From the NCBI RefSeq assembly GCF_001927245.1, contig NZ_MJUX01000001.1, forward strand, positions 868,001 through 932,000: 64,000 nucleotides of DNA, given 5' to 3'. Both the position numbers and the translations under genes were made by a program. Under the pieces are notes generated by a model. That model had not been told where the DNA came from and ran no database searches. It saw only the letters and a list, made by a program, of their open reading frames with translations. This document shows, one piece after another, positions 44,320 to 52,843 of this stretch. Source of the DNA: Acuticoccus yangtzensis. Its GTDB lineage: Bacteria; Pseudomonadota; Alphaproteobacteria; Rhizobiales; Amorphaceae. The first letter of the stretch is position 1, and each line of letters begins with the position of its first letter.

Positions 44320-45384
44320 TTATTCGCCGGACATGAAGACCGACGCGTTGGCCTTGGCGACCTCTTCCTTGAAGAGCGCGACCAGGGCCTGGCCCTCTTC
44401 GGACAGGTTCTCGTCGACATGCTTGTCGAACGCGGCCTGGGTGACTTCGCGCATCTTCACGCGGTCTTCGGGCGACAGGGCGGTGATCTTCATGCCCTTG
44501 GAGAGGCCGGCGATGCCGCGGTCCGACGCCTCGATGATGCGCGACAGGCCGCGCGAGGCGGACACGCACGCCTGCGTGGCGTACTGGACGATGTTCTTGT
44601 TCTCGTCCGACAGGCTGTCATAGACGTCCTTGTTCATGACGAGCGTGTAGGGCGAGAAGAGGTGGTTGGTCAGGGTCATGAAGCCCTGGACTTCCTGGAA
44701 GTTGGAGAAGGAGATGATGGGGATCGGGTTCATCTGACCTTCGATGACGCCGGTCTGCAGCGCCGAATAGACTTCGCCCCAGGCGAGCGGATAGGCCTCC
44801 GCGCCGAGCGCGTTCATGATCGCCTGGTGGGACGGCACGGTCATGGTGCGCACGCGCACGTCCTTGAAATCGTCCAGCGTGGCGATCTCGTGCACCGAGT
44901 TGGTGACGGCGAAGAAGCCGCCGGTGTCCGGGAAGCCGAGGATCTTCACGTCGCCCAGCGTCGCTTCCATGTCGGCGGCGAGCGCGGCGCCGAACTTGCC
45001 GTCGAACACCTCGTAGGTGGCGCCGTTGTCGGCGAAGGCGAAGGGCAGGTTCAGAACGTCGATGTTCGGGTAGTAGGGCGCCATCGCGCCGGTGGAGGAC
45101 AGGCTGATCTCGATGATCCCGTCACGCACCATCTGCACCGCCTCGGTCGCCGTGCCGATGGAGGCGTTGGGGTAGATCTCGACCGCCACGTCGCCGTTGC
45201 TGTCGGTCTCGATGATGTTCTTCAGCACCGCGGCGCAGGCGTGGGCCGGATTGTCGTAAGGGTCCGGGTTGTTGTCGTGGGCGATGCGGATCTGCGCGCT
45301 CTGGGCGAAGGCGGCGGGGGCGGCGCCCGCCACCATGGCAATGACGGCGGCGCCGGTGAGAAGACGGGGGAAGAGAGAGGCCAT
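44320..45384 (-). CDS. TRAP transporter solute-binding protein (DctP-like), minus arm
   Basis: 354 residues from ATG 45384 with AAGGAAA upstream. Signal peptide to AAFAQS (about 28). DctP-type core: IRIAHDNNPDPYDN, VAVEIYPNASIGTATEAVQMVRDGIIEIS, a VRTMTVPSHQAIMNALGAEAYPLAWGEVYSALQTGVIEGQ-like ligand block (about 178-215) with the conserved Arg for a carboxylate. It collects an organic acid in the periplasm for the membrane pair encoded before it. Ligand unknown. Confidence 0.9.
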   Translation of the reverse strand: MASLFPRLLTGAAVIAMVAGAAPAAFAQSAQIRIAHDNNPDPYDNPAHACAAVLKNIIETDSNGDVAVEIYPNASIGTATEAVQMVRDGIIEISLSSTGAMAPYYPNIDVLNLPFAFADNGATYEVFDGKFGAALAADMEATLGDVKILGFPDTGGFFAVTNSVHEIATLDDFKDVRVRTMTVPSHQAIMNALGAEAYPLAWGEVYSALQTGVIEGQMNPIPIISFSNFQEVQGFMTLTNHLFSPYTLVMNKDVYDSLSDENKNIVQYATQACVSASRGLSRIIEASDRGIAGLSKGMKITALSPEDRVKMREVTQAAFDKHVDENLSEEGQALVALFKEEVAKANASVFMSGE

Positions 45385-45416
45385 GGGGTGTTTCCTTGTG
45401 TGGTGGGACAAGTGGC

Positions 45417-46697
45417 TCACAGGAAGCCGAGGAGACGCGGAACCAGGAGGGCGAGGCCGTCCCAGTAGGCGAAGAGGAGGAGGACGCCGATCTCGGCGAT
45501 GAGGAAGGGCCACAGCTTCATGGCGATCGCCTCCAGCCTCTCGCCGGTGACGGACGAGAGGACGAAGAGGCAGGCGCCGACGGGCGGTGTCATCAGCGAG
45601 ATGTTGAGGGCGAGGACGAAGATGATGCCGGAATGGATCGGTTCGAGGCCGATGGCGGTGGCGAGAGGCACCAGCACCGGGGCGAGGATGATAAGGATGG
45701 CGGTGATGTCCATCACCATACCGACGAGCAGGAGCACGGCGACGATGAGGAGGATGATCACCCACTTGTTCTCAGAGATCGCGAAGACCGCCTGGGCGAT
45801 GGCCTGGGGCACGCGCTCGAAGCTCATCCACCAGCCGAGCATGGAGGCGAAGGCGATGATGACAAAGATCACGCCGGTGATGCGCGCGGTGGACAGGAGC
45901 ATCGCGTAGAGGTCGCGCGCGCCGAGATTGCGGTAGACGACGACGCCGAGGAAGAAGGCGTAGGCGACGGCGACGGACGCCGCCTCGGTGGGGGTGACTA
46001 CGCCGCCGAGGATGCCGCCGAGGATGATCACCGGCATCAAGAGCGCGGCGAAGGACTTGGCGAAGGTCTTGGCGACGACCTTCAGCGGGGCGCGCGGCTC
46101 GGGATCGGGCAGTTTGTTGCGCTTGGCGCCCAGGGCGATGATGCCCATGCACACGGCGCAGATGAAGAGGCCGGGCAGGATGCCGGCGGCGAACAGCCCA
46201 CCGATGGAGACGCCGAGCAGCGAGCCGTAGACCACCATGAGGCCGGACGGCGGGATGGTGGGGCCGATGATGGACCCCGCCGCGGTGACCGCGCACGCAT
46301 AGTCGCGCCGGTAGCCCTGGGCGACCATGGCGGGGACGAGCGTCTTGCCGAAGGCGGCGGCGTCGGCGGTGGCCGCGCCCGTGAGGCCGGCGAAGAACAC
46401 CGAGGCGATCATGTTGGCGTGGGCGAGGCCGCCGCGGAAGTGGCCGACGAGGACGTGGGCGAAGCGCATCAACTGCTGCGTGATGCCGATGTGGTTCATG
46501 ATCTCGCCCGCCAGGATGAAGAAGGGCATGGCGAGGAAGGGGAAGGAGTCGAGCCCGGCGAAGAGCTTGGAGACGCCGGTGGCGAGGAAGCGCTCGCCGC
46601 CCATGGAGACGAGTCCGGCGAGGCCCGCGAGGCCGATCGTGAATCCGATCGGCATGCCGATGAGGAGGAGGACGAGGAAGATGGCGCCGACGAGCAT
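45417..46697 (-). CDS. TRAP transporter large permease (DctM-like), minus arm
   Basis: 426 residues, about 12 membrane segments. FLVLLLIGMPIGFTIGLAG at the start, GAATADAAAFGKTLVPAM near 115 and GSIIGPTIPPSGLMVVYGS near 150 are the TRAP-M hallmarks. It catalyses sodium-driven uptake with the DctQ subunit encoded 3 bp upstream. The binding protein gene follows 32 bp later (Q-M-P order). Confidence 0.9.
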   Translation of the reverse strand: MLVGAIFLVLLLIGMPIGFTIGLAGLAGLVSMGGERFLATGVSKLFAGLDSFPFLAMPFFILAGEIMNHIGITQQLMRFAHVLVGHFRGGLAHANMIASVFFAGLTGAATADAAAFGKTLVPAMVAQGYRRDYACAVTAAGSIIGPTIPPSGLMVVYGSLLGVSIGGLFAAGILPGLFICAVCMGIIALGAKRNKLPDPEPRAPLKVVAKTFAKSFAALLMPVIILGGILGGVVTPTEAASVAVAYAFFLGVVVYRNLGARDLYAMLLSTARITGVIFVIIAFASMLGWWMSFERVPQAIAQAVFAISENKWVIILLIVAVLLLVGMVMDITAILIILAPVLVPLATAIGLEPIHSGIIFVLALNISLMTPPVGACLFVLSSVTGERLEAIAMKLWPFLIAEIGVLLLFAYWDGLALLVPRLLGFL

Positions 46698-46700
46698 GGC

Positions 46701-47204
46701 TTAGACTTCCCCGCCCTGGTCGATGATGGATTGGGAACCGCCGTCGCGCACCATGCACAGGCCGAGCTGGAGGGCGCAGAGGGCGGCGGCGGCGGGGACG
46801 GCGGCGAAGGCCGGCGCCATGGACATGCCGAAGATCATCGCGCGGCGGGTGGCGCCGCCCATGGCGAAGCCGATGCCGTAATAGAGGACGTAGAGGAAGA
46901 GGCCGATGGCGAGCACGTCGCACAGGACGAGCGCGCCGCGGCGCAGGACCACCGGCAGCCGGTCGATGACGATGGACAGGCCGATATGCTCGCGCCGGGC
47001 GATGCCGCAGGAGATGGCGAGCAGCGCCATCCAGATCATCAGGTAGCGCGCCATGATTTCGGGCCAGGGGAGCTGCCAGCGGAACATGTAGCGGTCCATC
47101 ACACCGACCCACACGTCGAGGACGAGGAGCGCCATCAGGAGGACGACGACGGCCTCCACGACCTGATTGAGGCGGTGACTGGCGAGTCCGGCGAATTCTC
47201 TCAT
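46701..47204 (-). CDS. TRAP transporter small permease (DctQ-like), minus arm
   Basis: 167 residues, four membrane segments. The block WPEIMARYLMIWMALLAISCGIARREHIGLSIVIDRL (about 45-82) has the WxE...R...H pattern of DctQ. It forms the membrane complex with the DctM protein (3 bp apart). First transporter gene of the minus arm, 29 bp after the RpiR regulator, so it is likely transcribed with it. Confidence 0.85.
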   Translation of the reverse strand: MREFAGLASHRLNQVVEAVVVLLMALLVLDVWVGVMDRYMFRWQLPWPEIMARYLMIWMALLAISCGIARREHIGLSIVIDRLPVVLRRGALVLCDVLAIGLFLYVLYYGIGFAMGGATRRAMIFGMSMAPAFAAVPAAAALCALQLGLCMVRDGGSQSIIDQGGEV

Positions 47205-47233
47205 AGGCGCGGTGTTTCCTGGGGTGGCGGCGG

Positions 47234-48121
47234 TCAGTCGCCGATGGGGCGGTGGCAGTTGGACATGCCGAGCGCGGACAGGCTGCGGCGGATGCGACGC
47301 AGGCCCTCCAGCACGTCGGGGCCGATGGCTTCGGCGACGGAGGTGGCGAGCACGTCGACCACCGTGAGGAGGGCGTAGCGGGCGGCCGACGGCTTGATCA
47401 CCTGCCCGTCGCCGGGGACGGAGAAGCCGAGGACGATCTCCGCCTCACGGGCGAGCTGGGAGGCGGGATCGGTGATGGCGATGGTGGTGGCGCCGTAGAG
47501 CCGGGCGATCTTGGTGGCTTCGACGACCGAGTGGGCCGAGCCGGATGCCGAGAGGGAGATGGCGACCGTGGCCTCCCCGGCGACGGCGGCGACCATGCGC
47601 TGCATCTGCCCGTCTGTATGGGCGGTGACGGGAATGGAGAAGCGGAACAGCCGGTTCTGCAGCTCCACCGCGCCGAGCGAGGAGACGCCGCCGGACCCGA
47701 AGGTGACCACCTGGCGGGCGGCGGCGATGGCACGGGCGGCGGCCGCGACGGTGTTCATGTCGAGCGAGGCGGCGGCGCGTTCGATGGCGGCGATGGCCCC
47801 GTCGCGCACGGAGGTGATGATCTCCTCGTCGTGCGGGCTGCGCGAGACGGGCTCGGGAAACATGGTGAAGCCGCCGATGGCGATGACCTGGGCGAGGCGC
47901 AGCTTGAAGTCGCGCAGGCCTTCACACTCCAGCGCGCGGCAGAAGCGGGTGACGGTGGGTTCGGACACGCCGGCGCGCGCGGCGAGCTCGTTGATGGGGG
48001 CGAGCGAGGCGGCGTGGGCATCGCCGAGGACGATCTCGGCGAGCCGCTTCTCGGCCGGGCTTCCCTCCAGAGAGAGCCGGCGCAGGCGGTCCACCATGTC
48101 GATCGTGCGTGCTCCGTCCAC
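47234..48121 (-). CDS. RpiR/MurR-family regulator (HTH + SIS)
   Basis: 295 residues from GTG 48121, preferred because AAAGGAG lies 11 bp upstream; the longest frame adds 19 Arg-rich residues. HTH_6 domain (about 10-85; INELAARAGVSEPTVTRFCRALECEGLRDFKLRLA-type pattern) and a SIS sugar-phosphate-type domain (about 125-255; TFGSGGVSSLGAVELQNRL, ISLSASGSAHSVVEA). It heads the minus arm and faces the plus arm across 392 bp, so it is the natural controller of both. Effector unknown; SIS folds also bind non-sugar ligands. Confidence 0.9.
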   Translation of the reverse strand: MDGARTIDMVDRLRRLSLEGSPAEKRLAEIVLGDAHAASLAPINELAARAGVSEPTVTRFCRALECEGLRDFKLRLAQVIAIGGFTMFPEPVSRSPHDEEIITSVRDGAIAAIERAAASLDMNTVAAAARAIAAARQVVTFGSGGVSSLGAVELQNRLFRFSIPVTAHTDGQMQRMVAAVAGEATVAISLSASGSAHSVVEATKIARLYGATTIAITDPASQLAREAEIVLGFSVPGDGQVIKPSAARYALLTVVDVLATSVAEAIGPDVLEGLRRIRRSLSALGMSNCHRPIGD

Positions 48122-48262
48122 GTCTCGTCCGGCTCCTTTCAGCTTGCGCGGGCGGCGGCGTGTCCGGCGTACGGGCACGTTGACTGCTCCGCGGCGCTGT
48201 GTCGCGGCATGGCGGCCGCGTCACCGGGTGTGTCGCAGCCAGAAGACGCGAGGGTGACGCCG

Positions 48263-48285
48263 TAAATGTCAGTTTGCAACATAAA
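48263..48285. promoter_or_regulatory. Imperfect dyad in the divergent control region
   Basis: TAAATGT and ACATAAA (6 of 7 positions complementary) flank a 9-bp spacer. It lies 37 bp from the perfect palindrome and could be a second regulator site or part of a promoter. Confidence 0.3.
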
Positions 48286-48321
48286 GAATTGATCGACTTT
48301 CGTCCAAACCTTAGCCAACGG

Positions 48322-48336
48322 GGTCAAAATTTGACC
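48322..48336. promoter_or_regulatory. Perfect 15-bp palindrome, candidate RpiR operator
   Basis: GGTCAAAATTTGACC has perfectly matching 7-base arms around one central A. It is the only such site seen in the divergent region and lies 178 bp before the RidA start and 200 bp before the RpiR start. Binding by the adjacent RpiR protein is inferred. Confidence 0.55.
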
Positions 48337-48513
48337 AGATGCAGGAAACTTACATTGCCTGGCTTGCGGATCATGCGGGACTGATTTTAGGCTGAGGTGA
48401 ACCTGTCGACTGAACGGGCACCAGCGCACGCCCCGCCTTTTCCGGCCGCCGATGTGGCGGTGAAGGCCGCGAGTTCGTGCGCCCGCTGACCCATTTCACA
48501 AGGAGTCTCTTCC

Positions 48514-48879
48514 GTGGCGAAAGAATGCTTCGGCGCCGCCGCAGTCCCGCTGTCCCCGGCCGTGCGCGCGGGCGATTTCATTTATGTGTCCGGTCAGGTG
48601 CCGGTGGGCGCGGACGGTGAGATCGTCGGCAGCACCGTCGGCGTGCAGACGCGCCAGGTGCTGGACAACATCAAGGCCGCGCTGGCGCTGGCGGGCGCGG
48701 AGATGAAGGACATCGTCAAGACGACGGTGCTGCTGGAGGACGCGCGCGACTTCGGCGCCTTCAACAAGGCCTATGCGGAATATTTCCCGTCCGAGCCGCC
48801 GGCCCGCACGACGCAGGAATGCCGCCTGATGATCGACATCAAGGTCGAGATCGACGCGATCGCCTACAAGCCGCGCTGA
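48514..48879 (+). CDS. RidA-family enamine/imine deaminase
   Basis: 121 residues from GTG 48514 with AAGGAG 8 bp upstream. GDFIYVSGQVPVGADGEIVG, QVLDNIKAALALAGAEMKDIVKTTVLLED and FPSEPPARTTQE with the substrate-binding Arg are typical. RidA hydrolyses reactive enamine/imine products of PLP enzymes. As first gene of an operon that also encodes two PLP enzymes, it probably protects against or completes their chemistry. Confidence 0.9.
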   Translation: MAKECFGAAAVPLSPAVRAGDFIYVSGQVPVGADGEIVGSTVGVQTRQVLDNIKAALALAGAEMKDIVKTTVLLEDARDFGAFNKAYAEYFPSEPPARTTQECRLMIDIKVEIDAIAYKPR

Positions 48880-48964
48880 GCGGCAGGCCATCCCGGCGGA
48901 CGGTGCGCCGCCCGCCTCCCCCTTCCCCCGACATCGCGCGCCAGGCCGCGCAACAGGATCCATT

Positions 48965-50101
48965 ATGAGCGCGGACCTCGTCCTGAAGGGCGGGCGGGTG
49001 ATCGACCCGTCCCAAGGCCTCGATAAGATCGCCGACGTCGCCTTCGAAGGCGGCGTGGTCACGGCGATCGGCGATGGCCTCGACACCGCCGGCGCCGAGG
49101 TGCGCGACGTCACGGGCAAGATCGTCACCCCCGGCATCATCGACCTGCACACGCACGTCTATTGGGGCGGCACGTCGCTCGGCGTGGACCCGACGATGTT
49201 CGCGCAAGACAGCGCGGTGACGACGATGATCGACACCGGCTCGGCGGGCCCCGGCAACTGGCCGGGCTTCCGCAAGCACGTGATCGAGCCGGCGGAACCG
49301 CGGATCCTGGCCTATCTCCACGTGTCCTTCGCGGGCATCTACGGCTTCCACACGGCGCTGATGGTGGGCGAGAGCCATGATTGGCGGCTGATGGCGCCGC
49401 GCCTCGCGGTGGAGGTGATCGAGGCGAACCGGGACGTCATCATCGGCGTGAAGGTGCGCATCGGGCGGCATGCGTCCGGCCCGTCCGGCATCGACCCGCT
49501 GATCGTCGCGCTGGACGTGGCGCAGGAGACCGGACTGCCGGTGATGTGCCACATCGACGAGCCGCCCCCGTCCTACGAGGCGGTCGTCTCCATGCTGCGC
49601 GAGGGCGACGTTCTCACCCACTGTTTCCGCCCCTTCCCCAACGCCCCGGTGGACGGCAAGGGCAACGTGAAGCCCGAGATTTTGGCCGCGCGCGACCGCG
49701 GCGTCTATTTCGACATCGGCCACGGCATGGGGTCGTTCTCGTGGAAGACGGCGAAGGCGATGATGGCGGCGGGCTTCCCGCCCGACACCATCTCGTCGGA
49801 CGTCCACGCCTTCTGCATCGACGGCCCGGCCTATGACCAGCTCGTCACCATGTCGAAGTTCCTGGCGCTGGGGATGCCGCTGGCGGAGGTGATCGAGCGG
49901 TCCACGGTGGTGCCGGCGAAGGCGCTGCAGCGGCCGGAGCTCGGCCATTTCGGCCCCGGTAACGTGGGCGATGCGTCGATCCTGACGCTGGAGGAGGGCT
50001 CCTTCCCGCTCGCCGACGTGCAGGGCGTGGTAGAGACCGGAACGCAGAAGCTGAAGGCCGCGGGCGTGGTGCTCGGCGGGCGTTGGTGGCACGGGTCCTG
50101 A
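48965..50101 (+). CDS. Amidohydrolase/deacetylase-family metallohydrolase (dihydroorotase-like)
   Basis: 378 residues. The HxH motif is IIDLHTHVYW (His62, His64). A Lys for carbamylation lies in IIGVKVRIG, later metal His in VMCHIDEPP and DVLTHCFRP, and the catalytic Asp in SSDVHAF. This is the group close to dihydroorotase and hydantoinase, often labelled deacetylase (EF_0837). A cyclic amide or N-acyl substrate is likely. It is followed 4 bp later by a creatininase-family gene, so successive ring-opening or amide steps are plausible. Exact reaction unknown. Confidence 0.8.
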   Translation: MSADLVLKGGRVIDPSQGLDKIADVAFEGGVVTAIGDGLDTAGAEVRDVTGKIVTPGIIDLHTHVYWGGTSLGVDPTMFAQDSAVTTMIDTGSAGPGNWPGFRKHVIEPAEPRILAYLHVSFAGIYGFHTALMVGESHDWRLMAPRLAVEVIEANRDVIIGVKVRIGRHASGPSGIDPLIVALDVAQETGLPVMCHIDEPPPSYEAVVSMLREGDVLTHCFRPFPNAPVDGKGNVKPEILAARDRGVYFDIGHGMGSFSWKTAKAMMAAGFPPDTISSDVHAFCIDGPAYDQLVTMSKFLALGMPLAEVIERSTVVPAKALQRPELGHFGPGNVGDASILTLEEGSFPLADVQGVVETGTQKLKAAGVVLGGRWWHGS

Positions 50102-50105
50102 GCGC

Positions 50106-50885
50106 ATGTACTGGGAGCGCATGACGGCGCCGGAGCTGAACGCGCTCGACCGCAACGTTCCGCTCGTCTTGTCCGTGGCCGCCGTGGAGCAGCACGGGCC
50201 GCATCTGGCGAGCGGGACCGATTCCATCATCGGCGCCCACTTCCTTCAGGCGCTGGAGGCGGCGCGGCCGGACGGCGTGGTGGTGCTGCCGCAGGTCAAG
50301 GTGGGATGCTCGGAGCATCACATGGACCTCGGCGGCACGCTGACCGTGAGCCACGCCGTCTTCATCGACTATGTGTGCGAGCTGGCGGGGTCGGCGCTCA
50401 GGCACGGCTTCCGCAACCTCGTCATCCTGAACAGCCACGGCGGGAACATCGCCGCGGCGGGGGTGATCGGCGAGCGGCTGGGCCTCGCCTTCCCGGCCTG
50501 CCGCATCGTCGTTGCGACGTGGTGGCGGCTGGCGGCGGAGGGTCTGTTGCCGATCAACCTGGGTGGCCCCGGCTCGGTCGGCCATGCGTGCGAGTTCGAG
50601 ACGTCGGTGGTGATGTGCGCGGCGCCGGGCGAGGTGCGCGGCGACAGGATCCCCGAACGCGGCGACGCGGCGACCTTCCCGTGGGCGGAGGGCGACCTCT
50701 TGCGCGGCTCTCCGGCGGTGCTGGTGCGCACGATGGCCGAGATGACGGGCGGCACCGGGGTGCTGGGGACGCCGGCGCTGGCCTCCCCGGACCACGGTGA
50801 GCGCATCACGGGTGTGGTGGTCGATGCGTTGACCTCTGTCGTCGACACTCTTTTCGCCGCGCAACCCAAAGAACACGTTGAGTAA
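50106..50885 (+). CDS. Creatininase-family amidohydrolase
   Basis: 259 residues. Metal-binding blocks are intact: VAAVEQHGPHLASGTDS (Glu, His, Asp), NSHGGNIAAAG (His) and VGHACEFETSVV (Glu). Family members open small cyclic amides (creatinine), hydrolyse formamides in riboflavin/F420 synthesis or act in peptide maturation. Four bases after the amidohydrolase gene and before a TRAP importer, a role in degrading an imported amide is most likely. Not necessarily creatinine. Confidence 0.8.
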   Translation: MYWERMTAPELNALDRNVPLVLSVAAVEQHGPHLASGTDSIIGAHFLQALEAARPDGVVVLPQVKVGCSEHHMDLGGTLTVSHAVFIDYVCELAGSALRHGFRNLVILNSHGGNIAAAGVIGERLGLAFPACRIVVATWWRLAAEGLLPINLGGPGSVGHACEFETSVVMCAAPGEVRGDRIPERGDAATFPWAEGDLLRGSPAVLVRTMAEMTGGTGVLGTPALASPDHGERITGVVVDALTSVVDTLFAAQPKEHVE

Positions 50886-51051
50886 ATTCTGATCGCGGCG
50901 CCCACCCTTCGCGCATCATCCGCGAGAAGGACGGGCATTCTCCCTCTTGATTCGCGATGGAGAAGTCTGCGAACCTGAAAAATATCAGGCGCTCTTCTTG
51001 CCTAAAACCACTGCAACGGCGCGCCGCAGGCCACTAACCCCCGAGGAAACC

Positions 51052-52137
51052 ATGAAGATTTGGGCTGACACTGTCCGGCTGCGTCACACGGCTTCGGCCA
51101 TGGCCCTGGCCGCCGGGCTGGCATTCCCCGGCGCCGCCAGCGCCCAGGAGTTCACGCTCGCCATCGCCCACCTCCTGCCGGAAGAGATGAGCAACGAGGT
51201 TCAGCCCGCGCTCGTCCACTTCAAGAGCCTGGTGGAATCGAAGACCAAGGGCGAGGTCGAAGTGGAGATCTTCGGCGCCGGTCAGCTCGGCTCGGAGGTG
51301 GAGACCGCCAAGCAGGCGCAGGACGGCATGCTGCTTCAGTCGACCGTCATCTCCTCGGGGGCGATGAGCTCGTTCTACCCGGAATATCAGGTCATTACGG
51401 CGCCCTTCCTGTTCCCGAACTACGAGGTCGCCCACGCCTTCTTCGACGGCGAATGGTTCGCCAACTTCATGAAGGGCACGATCGAGTCCTCGGGTCTTCG
51501 CTATCTCGGCACGTTCGACGATGGCGGCGGCTTCGTGGCCTTCACCAACAACGGCAAGCCGATCAAGACGGTGGCCGACCTCGAGGGGATGAAGATCCGC
51601 GTCGAGGAGAACCCGGCGCACGTGGCGACGATGAAGGCGCTCGGCGCCTCGGCGACGCCACTGCCGTGGGGCGAGGTGATCACCGCGCTTTCCACCGGCC
51701 TCGCGGACGGGCAGTTCAACGCACCGGGCGTGTCGAAGAACTGGAAGCTGTGGGAAGTGAACGACTACACGACCCTGTCAGGCCACGTGTACAATTCGCA
51801 GTCCTGGCTGATTTCGGAAGAGTTCTACCAGTCCCTGCCGGACGAGTACAAGGAAGCCGTCATCACCTCCGCGCGCGAAGCCATCGAACTGGCGCACGGC
51901 ATCTCCGCGCTTGCGGCGATCGAGGGGTGGAACGTCTCCTGCGAAGAGTTCAAGGAGTGCTACGTTCTGCCGGAGACCGAGCGCACGGCGATGGCCGAGA
52001 TCGCCCGCCCGGCCTGGCAGACCTGGATCGTCGACGACTTCGGTGTCGACGCCTCGCTGGTCGAGGAGATGTTCGCCACGGTGGCCGACCTCACCACCTC
52101 CGTCGCCGCGACGGACATGGAAAAGTACGGCCAGTAA
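51052..52137 (+). CDS. TRAP transporter solute-binding protein (DctP-like), plus arm
   Basis: 361 residues from ATG 51052 with GAGGAAA upstream; signal peptide to AASAQE (about 33). FTLAIAHLLPEEMSNEVQPALVHF, EVEIFGAGQLGSEVETAKQAQDGM and MKIRVEENPAHVATMKALGASATPLPWGEV (about 180-210; ligand Arg) define it. Two Cys near residue 305-310 may form a disulfide (NVSCEEFKECY). It differs clearly from the minus-arm DctP, so the two systems likely take up different compounds. Confidence 0.9.
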   Translation: MKIWADTVRLRHTASAMALAAGLAFPGAASAQEFTLAIAHLLPEEMSNEVQPALVHFKSLVESKTKGEVEVEIFGAGQLGSEVETAKQAQDGMLLQSTVISSGAMSSFYPEYQVITAPFLFPNYEVAHAFFDGEWFANFMKGTIESSGLRYLGTFDDGGGFVAFTNNGKPIKTVADLEGMKIRVEENPAHVATMKALGASATPLPWGEVITALSTGLADGQFNAPGVSKNWKLWEVNDYTTLSGHVYNSQSWLISEEFYQSLPDEYKEAVITSAREAIELAHGISALAAIEGWNVSCEEFKECYVLPETERTAMAEIARPAWQTWIVDDFGVDASLVEEMFATVADLTTSVAATDMEKYGQ

Positions 52138-52145
52138 AGGCCGCC

Positions 52146-52168
52146 GGGCGGGGCGCCGCGCCCTGCCC
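52146..52168 (+). terminator. Attenuator-type hairpin between dctP and dctQ
   Basis: GGGCGGGGCG pairs with CGCCCTGCCC (10 bp, one G-T) around CCG, 8 bp after the DctP stop, followed by CTTTCC. Such hairpins behind binding-protein genes let the periplasmic subunit be made in excess over the membrane subunits. Confidence 0.45.
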
Positions 52169-52254
52169 CTTTCCGCACCTTCCGGCCGCCCGCCCCGCGC
52201 GGGTGGCCGGTGTTCCGGGGGTCACGCCCCGCTCGCCTCTCCGGGGACCTCACC

Positions 52255-52794
52255 ATGGCGCCCACCTTCTCGCGCAGCCGCCTGTCGGCCGGGTTGAACC
52301 AGACCATCACCGCGCTCTGCGTCCTTTTCATCCTGGCGATGCTGGGGATCTCCTTCTCCGGCTTCTTCTACATGATCCTGACCGGGGACGCGCTGTCCTG
52401 GACCTATTCGCTGGCGCGGCTCTTCATCCCGTGGCTCGGCCTCCTGTCGCTCACCGTCGCCTTCTGGCACGGCGAGCACATCGCCATGACGGCGATCATC
52501 GGCGTCCTGCCCAAGCCCGCGGTGACGCTGCTGCACTGGGTCAACACAGCGCTGGTGGCGCTCTTTGCGGGGCTTCTCATCTGGTACGGCTGGCGCTTCT
52601 TCATGCGCTCCAGCGACATCTACATGGTGTCCGACGCGATCCAGGTGCCGGCGAAGTTCGTCACCGCCTGCCTTCCGGTGACCGGCGCGGTGCTGATGGC
52701 GCACGTGCTGCTCGGCGCCAACCTCCTCATCGAAGAAAGCCCGATGGACGAAGCGCGCGAGCTGGCGGCGGGCGAGAAGGACAACCGCCCGTGA
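52255..52794 (+). CDS. TRAP transporter small permease (DctQ-like), plus arm
   Basis: 179 residues from ATG 52255, GGGGA upstream; an in-frame GTG at 52210 would add 15 residues. Four membrane segments. LSWTYSLARLFIPWLGLLSLTVAFWHGEHIAMTAI (about 45-80) has the DctQ pattern with the conserved Arg and His. It works with the DctM protein encoded 49 bp downstream. Confidence 0.85.
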   Translation: MAPTFSRSRLSAGLNQTITALCVLFILAMLGISFSGFFYMILTGDALSWTYSLARLFIPWLGLLSLTVAFWHGEHIAMTAIIGVLPKPAVTLLHWVNTALVALFAGLLIWYGWRFFMRSSDIYMVSDAIQVPAKFVTACLPVTGAVLMAHVLLGANLLIEESPMDEARELAAGEKDNRP

Positions 52795-52843
52795 CCGCGC
52801 CGACGCGCCGCCGCCCCGCCCCCTCCCCGCTCCGGACTCTGTC

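Larger units (their letters stand above)
48122..48513. other. Divergent control region of the two catabolic arms, 392 bp
   Basis: AT-richer than its surroundings between about 48260 and 48400. It contains a perfect 15-bp palindrome (48322-48336) and an imperfect dyad (48263-48285), each listed separately, and must hold both promoters. No gene is supported inside it. Confidence 0.6.

Noticed and set aside
50974-50989. CCTGA-N6-TCAGG inverted repeat before the plus-arm DctP gene
   Set aside because: Only five base pairs in AT-rich sequence, easily expected by chance; no supporting second copy.
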